In this document: piece by piece, positions 1 to 9,087 of the stretch
How positions within the stretch are numbered: position 1 is the stretch's first letter
Layout of the letters: every line of letters begins with the position of its first letter
From: an uncultured Bacteroidales bacterium
GTDB lineage: Bacteria; Bacteroidota; Bacteroidia; Bacteroidales; Muribaculaceae
DNA length: 38,959 nucleotides
Direction: 5' to 3'
Assembly (NCBI GenBank): GCA_900549375.1
Contig: URNY01000004.1
Location: 1-38,959, forward strand
Notes under the pieces: generated by a model
Database searches by the model: none
Seen by the model: only the letters and a program-made list of their open reading frames with translations
Told to the model about the DNA's origin: nothing
Made by a program: the position numbers and the translations under genes

Positions 1-343
1 AGATAACACTATACTCTTGATATCCTCCCCACCCACCGGGAAAATCCGCTGATCCTTTATTTCTTGGCTCTTCGAAACCTGAGAAATTTTGAATTTGCGA
101 CCAGGAATGAAGCAATAGCAGATGCCCCTATTGTACGTTTATGTATTTCCCGCCCATTTCTCATGAAGTGAGCAGGAATTGGTGCATACACATACTTTGC
201 GGGGTCCTTCTACCATTGCTCATTCAGTCGCAATGGCATTTCTCAGGGCCACAAGAGCGGAATGAGCTGGTAAGAGGCTCCCGCTTTTCGTTGATATCAC
301 CCGATACATTAGCGCCATGCGGAGCCGGTGGCTGTGAAAGCTG
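1..343. other. Upstream region of the defence operon, no convincing intact gene
   Basis: No recognisable gene is seen here. Plus frame 1 is open from the TAA at 4-6 to a TGA at 169-171 without an ATG near its beginning, so it could be the tail of a decayed or truncated gene; I do not recognise the peptide. A 67-codon frame (141-344) ends in a TGATG overlap with the helicase start, which is a typical translational-coupling geometry. Its peptide is Cys-rich and resembles no family I know, so I treat it as unproven. No clear Bacteroidetes-type promoter was found, which leaves the operon promoter unassigned. Confidence 0.4.
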
Positions 344-3223
344 ATGGCTCAATATACTCCTCATCAACTGAAATACATGGCTTGGGAGCTGTCTCGGCGT
401 AGAAACTCTGCGTCGGACGATAAGTTTACGAGCGTATTGTCAGAGGCGAAGGTAGACCTTAATCCACATCAAGTAGAAGCGGCTCTATTCGCTTTCCGTT
501 CACCATTGAGCAAAGGTGCTGTGCTTGCTGATGAAGTCGGACTTGGAAAAACAATTGAGGCGGGATTGGTGATAAGTCAGAACTGGGCTGAAAAGAAACG
601 TCATATCCTTGTTATAGCACCGGCCACCTTACGTAAACAATGGAACATAGAGTTGGAAGATAAGTTTTTTATTCCATCTATGATTATGGAGCGAAGGAAT
701 TTTAATAAAATTCTGAACGATACATACTCCAATCCATTTGATACTGAAGAAGCGATAGTAATTTGCTCTTATCCGTTTGCAAGGAAAAATATTCTACATA
801 TAGCGCGAGTAGATTGGGATTTGGTTGTGCTCGACGAGGCCCATGCACTGCGCAATGTATATCGTAACAGCAATAAAACGGGCATAACCCTCCGACTTGG
901 ATTGCAGCCTTTTAAGAAGCTACTACTTACGGCGACACCACTTCAAAATGACATAAAGGAGCTCTATGGCTTGGTATCTATCATAGATGATGGATATTTT
1001 GGGAGCCTCAGCAGTTTCAGCTCTCAATATAATAAGGTAGCACTTCGGGACGAAAATACATATACTGAACTTCGCAACCGCATTATACCAATCGTGCATC
1101 GGACCTTGCGAAGTCAAGTACAGGCGTATGTAAAATATACTAACCGTATACCACTCGTTCAAGAATATTTCCCAACTGACGATGAAATAGCACTGGCGGA
1201 GTTGATAAACGAGTATCTTGAACGGCCAAAGAGTTACGGTATCCCAAATTCACAACGCAAGCTGATTACACTAATATTATATAAGTTGCTTGCGTCCTCG
1301 TCGTTTGCTATCGCAGGAACTCTCGACACCATTATTCGACGTTTGGAGAAGATGGTTTCAGACCATACAGTTTCTAATATTGACGAACTTCCAGACGAGC
1401 CGGAGTTGATAGACGATGTCAGCGAGGAGTGGTTGGACGAAGAAGATGAGGAAACGAAGAACGAGGCTAAAGAGTCAGAATTGACCGATGCCGACATCCC
1501 GGAGATTAAAAAGGAAATTGAGGATTTGCGGATAATCCATGAACTGGCATTGAAGATTAACGCCAATTCAAAGGGTGAGTGCTTGATAAAAGCATTGGAA
1601 CTCGGCTTTGAAAATATGCGGAAGATGAATGCGCCTCAAAAAGCGTTAATATTCACCGAGAGCCGACGCACTCAGCAATATCTGTATCAGCTATTGGAGG
1701 AAAACGGCTATGCCGGAAAGATATTGCTGTTCAACGGCACGAACGCCGACCCGAAATCGAAAGAAATATATAATGAGTGGGCCGCGAGGTATAAGGGCAC
1801 AAGTCGTATCACCGGTTCTAAGACAGCCGACAAAAGGCAAGCCCTTGTCGATTACTTCCGCGAACATGCAGAAATCATGATTGCAACAGAGGCAGCAGCC
1901 GAAGGTATCAATCTGCAATTTTGCTCATTGATAGTCAATTATGATTTGCCCTGGAATCCTCAGCGTGTCGAGCAGCGTATTGGCCGTTGCCACCGCTACG
2001 GCCAAAAGTTTGATGTCGTAGTTGTCAATTTCATCAACAAGGCAAACCATGCCGATCAGCGAGTCTATGAACTTCTCGACGAGAAATTCAACCTTTTCAA
2101 AGGTGTTTTCGGAGTCAGCGATGAAGTGCTTGGCTCAATAGGTAACGGTGTTGATTTTGAGAAACGCATTCTTGAAATTTACAGGAGTTGCCGAACTACC
2201 GAAGAAATAGACCGTGCTTTTGATGAATTGCAGTCGGAACTGAAACAAGACATCGAAGAAAATCTTCAACAGACTCGCAATTCACTTTTCGAGAACTTCG
2301 ATGAAGAAGTAATTGAAAAATTGCGGCTTCGCGAAGATGAGGATTTGAAACGTCTCGACGCTTTCAATAAAATGTTATGGGAACTTACCATTGGAGTACT
2401 TGGCTCGCGGGCGAAAGTGTCGACAAAAGAACGGTACAGTTTCTATATAGAAAATAGCCCTGTTCGAGGTGTCGAACCAGGCGTATACTCTCTTGACAAA
2501 GAAACACTTTTTGGCAATAACTACCGTATCTCACACCCTTTGGCTAAATGGGTGACAGCGCAAGGTCTCAACGGACTTACACCGACATCTACGGTAGTGT
2601 TTGAATACACCAAGAGCAAGCGCCACATCGCCACGATAAAGCCGTTTATCGGCAAAGAGGGGTGGCTCAAACTGCGCGTTGTGCGGTACACTTCGCTTCA
2701 TGAAATGGAAGAACAAATCGTTATCGTTGCATTGGATGCCGACGGAAATCTGATGGATGATGATTTTGTTAGCCGATTACTTTCGCTTCCGGCGCACGTA
2801 TCGGGTATGCCGAAAGAAAGTGCTCCAACTACATTGGAGGAAGCTCTTACTACCAAACAGACAGAACTTACAGAAAATCTTGAAGCCCGGAACTCTGAGC
2901 TTGTTTCCGAGGAAATAGTGAAAATTGAAAACTGGGCTGAGGATAATCGAAAGTCACTCCAACAGCGACTCAACGACTTGGATAAAGAGATTGATGATAA
3001 GAACGATGCTTTTGTCAAGGAACGTAATCTGCGCAAGAAACTCGCTATCCAAAAAGATAAAGACTCGCTCATGGAGCGCCGGGATGCAGCATGGAAAGAA
3101 TACGATGAGCAACGTTCTTCCTTGAAGAAGGAAAAGAATTCGCTGATTGCGAAACTTTACGAGTTGGCCGAAAGCCAAATGGCGGTGGCCGACGAATTTA
3201 CTATTAAATGGAAAATCGAATAA
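344..3223 (+). CDS. SNF2/RapA-like DEAD/DEAH helicase of a restriction-type defence operon
   Basis: This is a superfamily 2 ATPase of the SNF2/RapA kind, expected to translocate on double-stranded DNA. The Walker A motif DEVGLGKT is at residues 63-70, the DEAH box at 164-167, a LLLTATPLQN motif III follows, and the motif VI stretch starting QRIGRCHRYGQ is at about 544. The C-terminal 130 residues are rich in Lys/Glu and probably form a coiled coil. The start is fixed because the same frame has a TGA only nine bases upstream. The next gene begins nine bases after the stop, so the two are surely co-transcribed. SNF2-type proteins occur in several defence systems (DISARM has one), but here the partners are Mod- and Res-like. 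I infer a role in target scanning or in remodelling the complex on DNA. Confidence 0.9.
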   Translation: MAQYTPHQLKYMAWELSRRRNSASDDKFTSVLSEAKVDLNPHQVEAALFAFRSPLSKGAVLADEVGLGKTIEAGLVISQNWAEKKRHILVIAPATLRKQWNIELEDKFFIPSMIMERRNFNKILNDTYSNPFDTEEAIVICSYPFARKNILHIARVDWDLVVLDEAHALRNVYRNSNKTGITLRLGLQPFKKLLLTATPLQNDIKELYGLVSIIDDGYFGSLSSFSSQYNKVALRDENTYTELRNRIIPIVHRTLRSQVQAYVKYTNRIPLVQEYFPTDDEIALAELINEYLERPKSYGIPNSQRKLITLILYKLLASSSFAIAGTLDTIIRRLEKMVSDHTVSNIDELPDEPELIDDVSEEWLDEEDEETKNEAKESELTDADIPEIKKEIEDLRIIHELALKINANSKGECLIKALELGFENMRKMNAPQKALIFTESRRTQQYLYQLLEENGYAGKILLFNGTNADPKSKEIYNEWAARYKGTSRITGSKTADKRQALVDYFREHAEIMIATEAAAEGINLQFCSLIVNYDLPWNPQRVEQRIGRCHRYGQKFDVVVVNFINKANHADQRVYELLDEKFNLFKGVFGVSDEVLGSIGNGVDFEKRILEIYRSCRTTEEIDRAFDELQSELKQDIEENLQQTRNSLFENFDEEVIEKLRLREDEDLKRLDAFNKMLWELTIGVLGSRAKVSTKERYSFYIENSPVRGVEPGVYSLDKETLFGNNYRISHPLAKWVTAQGLNGLTPTSTVVFEYTKSKRHIATIKPFIGKEGWLKLRVVRYTSLHEMEEQIVIVALDADGNLMDDDFVSRLLSLPAHVSGMPKESAPTTLEEALTTKQTELTENLEARNSELVSEEIVKIENWAEDNRKSLQQRLNDLDKEIDDKNDAFVKERNLRKKLAIQKDKDSLMERRDAAWKEYDEQRSSLKKEKNSLIAKLYELAESQMAVADEFTIKWKIE

Positions 3224-3232
3224 ACAAATAAT

Positions 3233-5155
3233 ATGAACAACCTTAACCTTTTCCATGAGTTGGAGAAGCTGCTCCGTAATGAGAGCCGCTATTGTTCCGA
3301 AGATGGCATTCTACTAAAGAACGCCATTGTCGAGGCAGCGCTTGCCATGCGCCCGGAGCTGATAAAGCTACTTCTCACTCACGAAGAGTTGAAGGCGAAT
3401 TTCTTCACGGACGTTGACGGCATCCTTGTTTTCGACAAGGTACGGTTTCAAAAGTTTGTGATGAACAAACGCTTCCTCCCCGATAGCTATACGAGTTTCA
3501 AAAACAAGATAGGTCTCACAAATGAGGACGACAATTTCGTAGCCGAGAGCCGCGAAGTCGTACTTTCGTGGCCATATAAAGACTGCATCCTCGAAGGCGG
3601 TCAGACCAAAGAAGATGCAAAGCGCAATGAGGTGTTTTGGAACGAAATTCTCGCACCCGACGAAATCAACCGACTCACTGAGCCTAAGGTTCTGACAGGC
3701 TTCCGACGCTATGATAGTAACGGCGAAAGTGTACCGACAGGGGTTTCCTCACAAGACAACTTCATCATCAAAGGGAACAACCTGCTTGGGTTATACTCTC
3801 TCCGAAAAAAATATCGCAGCAAGATACATGTGATCTGCATCGACCCCCCATATTATTTCACCAAGCAAAAGGATGGCGACAGCTTTTCGTATAACTCTAA
3901 CTTTCGTTTGAGCACATGGCTTACTTTTATGCATAATCGCTTGACGGTTGCCAAAGAACTGCTCGCCCCCGGTGGTGTAATATTCTGTCATATTAAAGAA
4001 GACTCGGTACATTGGCTTAAGGTACTAATGGAAGATGTTTTCAAAATTGAAAACTTCGTTGAGACTTTCATTTGGAAATGCACCGACAATGCCGATGCAT
4101 TATCTAAAAAGAGCCGTTCTTCAGTAGAATATATACTCTGCTATGAGATTCCCAAAAACTCGGGGAGACAGTATATTGGCAAAGAAACAGAAAACGGCGA
4201 TGCTCCATTATTAAATAGTGGCAACTCTATTCATGAATTAAAGTTCATGCCCGGAGTTATCAGATTTAAAATTCCTGACGGTACATATTTGCCATCTACA
4301 CCAGACCGTGTGGAATTGGTTACACCGGTTATTGTAAAAGATGGAGTCAATGAAAATGAAGTAATTCTAAAAGGTGAGTTCAAATGGGGGCAAAATATGC
4401 TTGATGAGGAAATCACCAAAGGAACGTATTTTATTGTAAAAACTGATAAATTCTCTATACGTTTCCAACGTCAAGAAGGTTCGGTGATGGCTCCAGAAAA
4501 ATACTTCGATGAGCAATACCTATCAAAAGCTATTGGTGTAGGAAGCAATGAAGATGCAAGCACTCATATTGCCAATCTTGGACTGAAATTCTCTTACTCC
4601 AAGCCCGAAAGTGTTGTGGCTTTCTTGTTGAGAGCCGTTTCAAAGCCCGGAGACATAATTCTTGATTTCTTTTTAGGTAGTGGCACAACTGCTGCAGTAG
4701 CCATGAAAATGGGAAGAAGATTCATTGGAATAGACCAAATGGATTATATAAAGACGACCGCAGTTGCTCGTTTACAAAAAGTAATAGCTGGTGAACAGGG
4801 TGGAATATCCAAATCTGTAAAATGGCAAGGAGGCGGCTCGTTTGTATATTGCGAATTGGCAACTGCCAATCAGAACTTTGCCGAACAAATCTATGCAGCT
4901 GAGTCAACTGACGAGCTGAAAAAGATTTGGGAGGAAATGCAGCAGACCGGTTTCCTCTCTTGGAAAGTTGACCCGAAGACTTTCAATGAAAATATTAAAG
5001 ACTTCGAGGCGTTGAGCCTTGATGAGCAAAAGCTGTTCTTAATCGAATGTCTCGATAAGAACTTGCTCTACGTTCCTCTTTCTGAAATCGACAACAAGGA
5101 ATTTGGAATTTCCGATGAAGATAAAGCCTTAAATAGAGAATTTTATGAACGATAA
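3233..5155 (+). CDS. Type III-like DNA methyltransferase (Mod), beta class
   Basis: An adenine-type N6/N4 DNA methyltransferase of 640 residues. The catalytic DPPY motif is at residues 204-207, before the S-adenosylmethionine-binding motif DFFLGSGTT at about 478-486; this order defines the beta class and is usual for type III Mod subunits. The region between them (about 260-460) should hold the target-recognition domain and is visibly AT-richer than the flanks, as expected of an exchangeable module. An N-terminal segment of about 190 residues precedes the catalytic part. The last 11 bases overlap the start of the next gene. Its likely role is to mark host sites and direct the downstream Res protein. 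The exact recognition sequence cannot be read from the gene. Confidence 0.9.
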   Translation: MNNLNLFHELEKLLRNESRYCSEDGILLKNAIVEAALAMRPELIKLLLTHEELKANFFTDVDGILVFDKVRFQKFVMNKRFLPDSYTSFKNKIGLTNEDDNFVAESREVVLSWPYKDCILEGGQTKEDAKRNEVFWNEILAPDEINRLTEPKVLTGFRRYDSNGESVPTGVSSQDNFIIKGNNLLGLYSLRKKYRSKIHVICIDPPYYFTKQKDGDSFSYNSNFRLSTWLTFMHNRLTVAKELLAPGGVIFCHIKEDSVHWLKVLMEDVFKIENFVETFIWKCTDNADALSKKSRSSVEYILCYEIPKNSGRQYIGKETENGDAPLLNSGNSIHELKFMPGVIRFKIPDGTYLPSTPDRVELVTPVIVKDGVNENEVILKGEFKWGQNMLDEEITKGTYFIVKTDKFSIRFQRQEGSVMAPEKYFDEQYLSKAIGVGSNEDASTHIANLGLKFSYSKPESVVAFLLRAVSKPGDIILDFFLGSGTTAAVAMKMGRRFIGIDQMDYIKTTAVARLQKVIAGEQGGISKSVKWQGGGSFVYCELATANQNFAEQIYAAESTDELKKIWEEMQQTGFLSWKVDPKTFNENIKDFEALSLDEQKLFLIECLDKNLLYVPLSEIDNKEFGISDEDKALNREFYER

Positions 5156-5504
5156 TATAAAGCAATCAGATAGGTTCCAACTTCTTACAATAAGAGTTCC
5201 CGAAGCAAGTTCATTTGTATTGTATTCCTATAAGAATATGGATTACGATACATTTATTAACACCTTGGAAGAAGATATACATATACTGAATATCTATTGT
5301 TATTCAGAAGAAGGAGACTCTAATTTCGCCGCGAAAGATACTTTGGAATTTTTACGTGGTTTCTATCAGTATACCAAAGGTCAGATTAGCTCTAAATCAG
5401 CTTATTTCAAGAATTTGAGCTATAGAATCCCACAGACAGGAAAACTGTTGGTAGATGAAATGGTATGTATTTATGATGAAATAGTAGCGAAATCAAATGG
5501 CTAA
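5145..5504 (+). CDS. Small protein of unknown function inside the Mod-Res operon
   Basis: A 119-residue protein I do not recognise. It starts 11 bases inside mod and its stop lies 8 bases inside the res-like gene, so translation is probably coupled to both. The sequence is acidic and aromatic-rich, without a signal peptide, membrane segment or obvious metal or nuclease motif. Alternating beta-like segments (for example around FQLLTIRV and SFVLYSYK) are followed by helix-like segments, suggesting a small compact cytosolic domain. The double overlap argues that it is a real gene and a stoichiometric or regulatory partner. It could be an inhibitor/immunity-like factor, a Mod-Res adaptor or a specificity aid; none of these can be chosen from sequence. 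Confidence 0.75.
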   Translation: MNDNIKQSDRFQLLTIRVPEASSFVLYSYKNMDYDTFINTLEEDIHILNIYCYSEEGDSNFAAKDTLEFLRGFYQYTKGQISSKSAYFKNLSYRIPQTGKLLVDEMVCIYDEIVAKSNG

Positions 5505-8286
5505 GAAGCAAAAGGAAATCAGCATTGAGGATTTTTTGCGCGACAATCTGCAAAATACCCTAAGGCAGGAATTAGGAAAAAAGCAGATTGAGCGCGTCGA
5601 AATGCCGTCGAGCTTCGCTACGGCATTAAATCCGATGATGCGACTTCGTCCTTATCAGACGGAGGCATTTCAATATTTCTTCACATACTGGGAGAATGAC
5701 TTCGATGGGAAAGTCGCAAAACCTCAGTTGCTTTTCCACATGGCCACTGGCAGCGGCAAGACGCTGATAATGGCCGGTATCATTCTTTACTTGTATGAGA
5801 AGGGTTATCGAAATTTCCTCTTTTTCGTTAACAGTGGCAACGTTATCGAAAAAACGAAAGATAACTTCTTCAACTCTGCATCAACGAAATATCTTTTCGG
5901 CCCAACAATAACGATAGGTAACAAACGTGTTGAGGTGAAGCAAGTAGAAAATTTCCAGGATAGCGACCCCGACTCAATCAACTTCTGCTTGCAGACTATA
6001 CAAGGTCTGCACAGCGACTTGAATACGCCGAAAGAAGGAGGCTTAACTTACGACGACTTCCACAACTTAAAAGTCGCGATGATAGCCGATGAAGCGCACC
6101 ACATCAATACGGCGACGAAGAAAACCGGGTCATCGTTGCAAATGGATATTGACTTCGGGGATGATTTCGATGAATATGCACAAAGTGACGACTGGGAAAC
6201 CACAGTAATGCGCATATTCAATGCCAACAGCGCAAACGTGTTGTTGGAGTTCACAGCCACAGAGGACTTTGCTAATGCCAACATTGCGGACAAGTATAAG
6301 GATAAGGTGATTTTTGATTATCCCTTGAAAAAATTCCGCGAGGATGGCTATTCAAAGGATATTGCAGTGTTGCAAAGCGATATGCAGCCTATTGACCGTG
6401 CCATGCAAGCCGTGATAATGAGTCAATTCCGCAGGAAATTAGGCAATCAGATACGGCAGGATATTAAGCCGGTGGTGATGCTTAAGTCGAAGACTATAAA
6501 AGAAAATAAGGAATTTTTCAACCTTTTTGTCGAGACAATTAAGAATCTTACTGTTGACACGCTCCAACACATCAAAAGCAACGCAAAAGAAGGATTGCTC
6601 GATGCTTTTAATTACTTCGATGCGCAAGATATAACTCTTGAAAACTTACTCCTTGAAATCCAGGAAGATTTTAAGGAAGATAATCTGCTGCTTGTAGATG
6701 GCAGTACAATCAGTGCCGAAAAGCAGCAGTACCTAAATTCATTGGAAAGTAAAGACAATGAATTTAGGGCCGTGTTCGCCGTCGATATGCTCAATGAGGG
6801 ATGGGACGTGCTGAATCTTTACGACATAGTGCGCTTGTATGACACACGCGATTCTCGCGCCGGAACAGTCGGAAAGACCACGAACAGCGAGGCTCAGTTG
6901 ATAGGTCGTGGGGCACGATATATGCCGTTTACGGATAAACTTGAATCCACATCGAATGAAACAACAGAAAAGGTCGAAACAGCGTGCGAAGAGGGCGGTG
7001 GGAGCATTCTGACCTCTGACCCTGCTGGCAATTATGTAAAGCTAAAGCCGCTAAATGAATATGCCACTAAGCGTAAGTTTGATGATCAACTTGACAATCC
7101 TTTGCGTCACCTCGAAACCCTTTCTTATCATAGCCCAAGTAATCCACGCTATATTCAGGAGTTGAACTCGGCTCTTGCTGCCACCGGCATCGTAGAGTCG
7201 AAAAGCGTAGAGGTGGTAGAAAAACTGAAAGAGAGTTTCATGAAATCGCGTCTGTTTACTGACGGATATGTGTTTGCCAATGAACAGGAAGTGTATCTGA
7301 TAAATGAGGAACTTACCAATATTGGCAAAAATATCCTTGAAAATGAATATCCCGTCAGGATAAGCAGCGGCGAGATGTCAACCAGCCTCGTTTTTTCAAA
7401 AGCTACAGCCGGTGAAGCGATTTCGTTGCAGAAGAAAAACTATAAATTGGGAGACTTCGGCAAGCACATTTTGCGAGCCGCTATCAATAAATTTGGCGGT
7501 TTGACATTCGCTGCGCTACATGAGATATTCCCAAATCTCCAATCAATAAAGCAATTTATTGAAAGTGAGGATTATTTGGCAAATATTCGAGTTGTAGTGT
7601 ATGGTCGGGAAGAAATTATATCAAACCTTTCGCAGAAAGAAAAACTTTATACAGTAGTAGAGGTTCTTCGTCAGATAGAGCCGATGCTTGCTCGTGGCGG
7701 AATAGGTACACGAGGTAGTAAAAGATTTACACCGAAACAGGTTAGAGATGTATTCCACGACCACCGTTATAAGGTAGCAATAGGCAAAGAGAGTAAGGAA
7801 GATGGGGTTTCAATGAAAAATTCAACAAATGCTTTCTTGCGTCTTGACCTCATGACCTGTGAATGGTATGGCTATGAAGATAACTTTGGCACCGAAGAAG
7901 AAAAATATCTGATAAAATATATCGAGTCCATTATAGGCAAACTGAAAGAGAAGTATAGCGAAGTATATCTTCTCCGCAACTATAAGGAATTAAAGATATA
8001 TTCTTTCGATGATGGCCGGGCAACTGAACCTGACTTTGTGCTTTTCCTGCGCAAAAAAGGAGAAGAAGGCCAGTTCGATAATATTCAGATATTTATTGAA
8101 CCAAAAGGAGAACATCTACGACGCACTGACGAGTGGAAGATGCTGTTCCAGATGCGTATTCACGACGAGGCCATTCTGAATTTCCAGACTGCCAACGATA
8201 AATTCGAGATATGGGGCATGCCGTTCTATACCCGAAATCTCGAACAGGAATTTGCATCTGCAATGACGCAGAACTTCCTGAAATAA
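5497..8286 (+). CDS. Res-like DEAD/DEAH helicase with C-terminal PD-(D/E)XK nuclease
   Basis: This 929-residue protein has the architecture of type III restriction (Res) subunits. Walker A GSGKT is at residues 85-89, an ADEAHH box follows, then EFTATEDF (motif III) and a motif VI region with EAQLIGRGARY. Near the C-terminus a nuclease core is visible: Asp846 in EPDFVLF, and Glu868-x-Lys870 in IEPKG. That fits the PD-(D/E)XK fold. It begins inside the preceding 119-residue gene and ends the operon, 23 bases before the convergent MBL-fold gene. The expected role is ATP-dependent translocation or switching and double-strand cleavage of DNA not modified by the partner methyltransferase. All key residues are present, so it should be active. 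Confidence 0.9.
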   Translation: MAKKQKEISIEDFLRDNLQNTLRQELGKKQIERVEMPSSFATALNPMMRLRPYQTEAFQYFFTYWENDFDGKVAKPQLLFHMATGSGKTLIMAGIILYLYEKGYRNFLFFVNSGNVIEKTKDNFFNSASTKYLFGPTITIGNKRVEVKQVENFQDSDPDSINFCLQTIQGLHSDLNTPKEGGLTYDDFHNLKVAMIADEAHHINTATKKTGSSLQMDIDFGDDFDEYAQSDDWETTVMRIFNANSANVLLEFTATEDFANANIADKYKDKVIFDYPLKKFREDGYSKDIAVLQSDMQPIDRAMQAVIMSQFRRKLGNQIRQDIKPVVMLKSKTIKENKEFFNLFVETIKNLTVDTLQHIKSNAKEGLLDAFNYFDAQDITLENLLLEIQEDFKEDNLLLVDGSTISAEKQQYLNSLESKDNEFRAVFAVDMLNEGWDVLNLYDIVRLYDTRDSRAGTVGKTTNSEAQLIGRGARYMPFTDKLESTSNETTEKVETACEEGGGSILTSDPAGNYVKLKPLNEYATKRKFDDQLDNPLRHLETLSYHSPSNPRYIQELNSALAATGIVESKSVEVVEKLKESFMKSRLFTDGYVFANEQEVYLINEELTNIGKNILENEYPVRISSGEMSTSLVFSKATAGEAISLQKKNYKLGDFGKHILRAAINKFGGLTFAALHEIFPNLQSIKQFIESEDYLANIRVVVYGREEIISNLSQKEKLYTVVEVLRQIEPMLARGGIGTRGSKRFTPKQVRDVFHDHRYKVAIGKESKEDGVSMKNSTNAFLRLDLMTCEWYGYEDNFGTEEEKYLIKYIESIIGKLKEKYSEVYLLRNYKELKIYSFDDGRATEPDFVLFLRKKGEEGQFDNIQIFIEPKGEHLRRTDEWKMLFQMRIHDEAILNFQTANDKFEIWGMPFYTRNLEQEFASAMTQNFLK

Positions 8287-8309
8287 GAAACGGAGCCTGA
8301 CCCCGATTC

Positions 8310-8948
8310 CTAAAGGAAGGGATTCGAGGCGCGTTCGCGGCCGATGGTTGTGGCGGGGCCGTGGCCGGGATATACGGCGGTGTCGTCGGGGAGGGTCAGC
8401 AGATGCTTGCGGATGGATTCGATCAGTGTGCGCATGTCGCCTCCCGGGAGATCGGTGCGGCCCACGGAGCCGGCGAAGAGTGCGTCGCCGGTAACGACAA
8501 AGCCACCCTCGCGGTCGTAGAGGGCCACGCTGCCCGGTGAATGTCCGGGAACATGAAGCACTTCGAGAACGCCGTTCCCGATCCGGATTTTTTCGCCCGG
8601 TTCGAGGAAGCTGTCGATGGATACGCTCTCTGCGCGTTCGTTCATGCCGAACATCTGCGCCTGCTGCTGAAGATGGCTGCCCAACATCTCATCGGCTTTA
8701 TGGGCAAAGAGGGGAGCGTGGAATCTGTTCTTGGCGAACTCCGCCCCGATGGCATGGTCGATATGCAGATGGGTGTTGATGATATGCGTCACTTCGAGGC
8801 CGTTGCGCTCGATGAAGCCTGAGAGCGCCTTCTCCTCCTCGGCATTTATCATGCCCGGATCGATGATGGCGGCCTTTTTCATCACAGGATCATACACAAC
8901 GTAGGTGTTGATTCCGAAAAGCGAGAATCCAAATTTTGCTATATTCAT
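8310..8948 (-). CDS. MBL-fold metallo-hydrolase (glyoxalase II-like)
   Basis: A 212-residue metallo-beta-lactamase-fold hydrolase. The zinc signature THLHIDH is at residues 59-65; further ligands are seen in HVPGHSPG, the VTGDALF segment and the terminal YPGHGP motif. The length and the GRTDLPGGD segment match the small glyoxalase II-like group common in bacteria. These enzymes hydrolyse thioesters such as S-lactoylglutathione or related substrates; the true substrate here is unknown. The gene lies downstream of rsmG in the same direction, separated by a repeat-rich spacer of about 140 bases, and converges with the defence operon. Confidence 0.88.
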   Translation of the reverse strand: MNIAKFGFSLFGINTYVVYDPVMKKAAIIDPGMINAEEEKALSGFIERNGLEVTHIINTHLHIDHAIGAEFAKNRFHAPLFAHKADEMLGSHLQQQAQMFGMNERAESVSIDSFLEPGEKIRIGNGVLEVLHVPGHSPGSVALYDREGGFVVTGDALFAGSVGRTDLPGGDMRTLIESIRKHLLTLPDDTAVYPGHGPATTIGRERASNPFL

Positions 8949-9087
8949 AGATAATTTTGAATGGGGAATGTTGAATTTTGAATTTTTTTCTGCGCACTAA
9001 AGTGCTTGCACGCGACCGCTCCGATGCGAATTTGAATTTTGAATTTTGAATGGGGAATATCAATAATTTTGAATTTTGAATTTTGGA
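8949..9087. repeat. AT-rich repeated spacer with a central palindromic core
   Basis: The spacer between rsmG and the MBL gene contains runs of the hexamer-like unit GAATTTT and two copies of TTTGAATGGGGAAT (about 8951-8965 and 9045-9059) flanking a GC-rich core. The core holds GCACTAAAGTGC, with complementary arms GCACT/AGTGC, followed by a GC-rich tract ending CGATGCG. This pattern of near-identical flanks around a fixed core suggests a small repeated intergenic element. No coding potential is seen. Confidence 0.6.

Noticed and set aside
141..344. 67-codon frame ending in an overlap with the helicase start
   Set aside because: The peptide is Cys-rich, unlike its neighbours and without a recognised family. 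The overlap alone is not enough to call it a gene.
344..8286. DISARM or BREX assignment for the defence operon
   Set aside because: The SNF2 gene and a methyltransferase are present, but no DrmA/DrmB/DrmC-like, PglZ or BrxC-like proteins are seen. Mod and Res features are much clearer.
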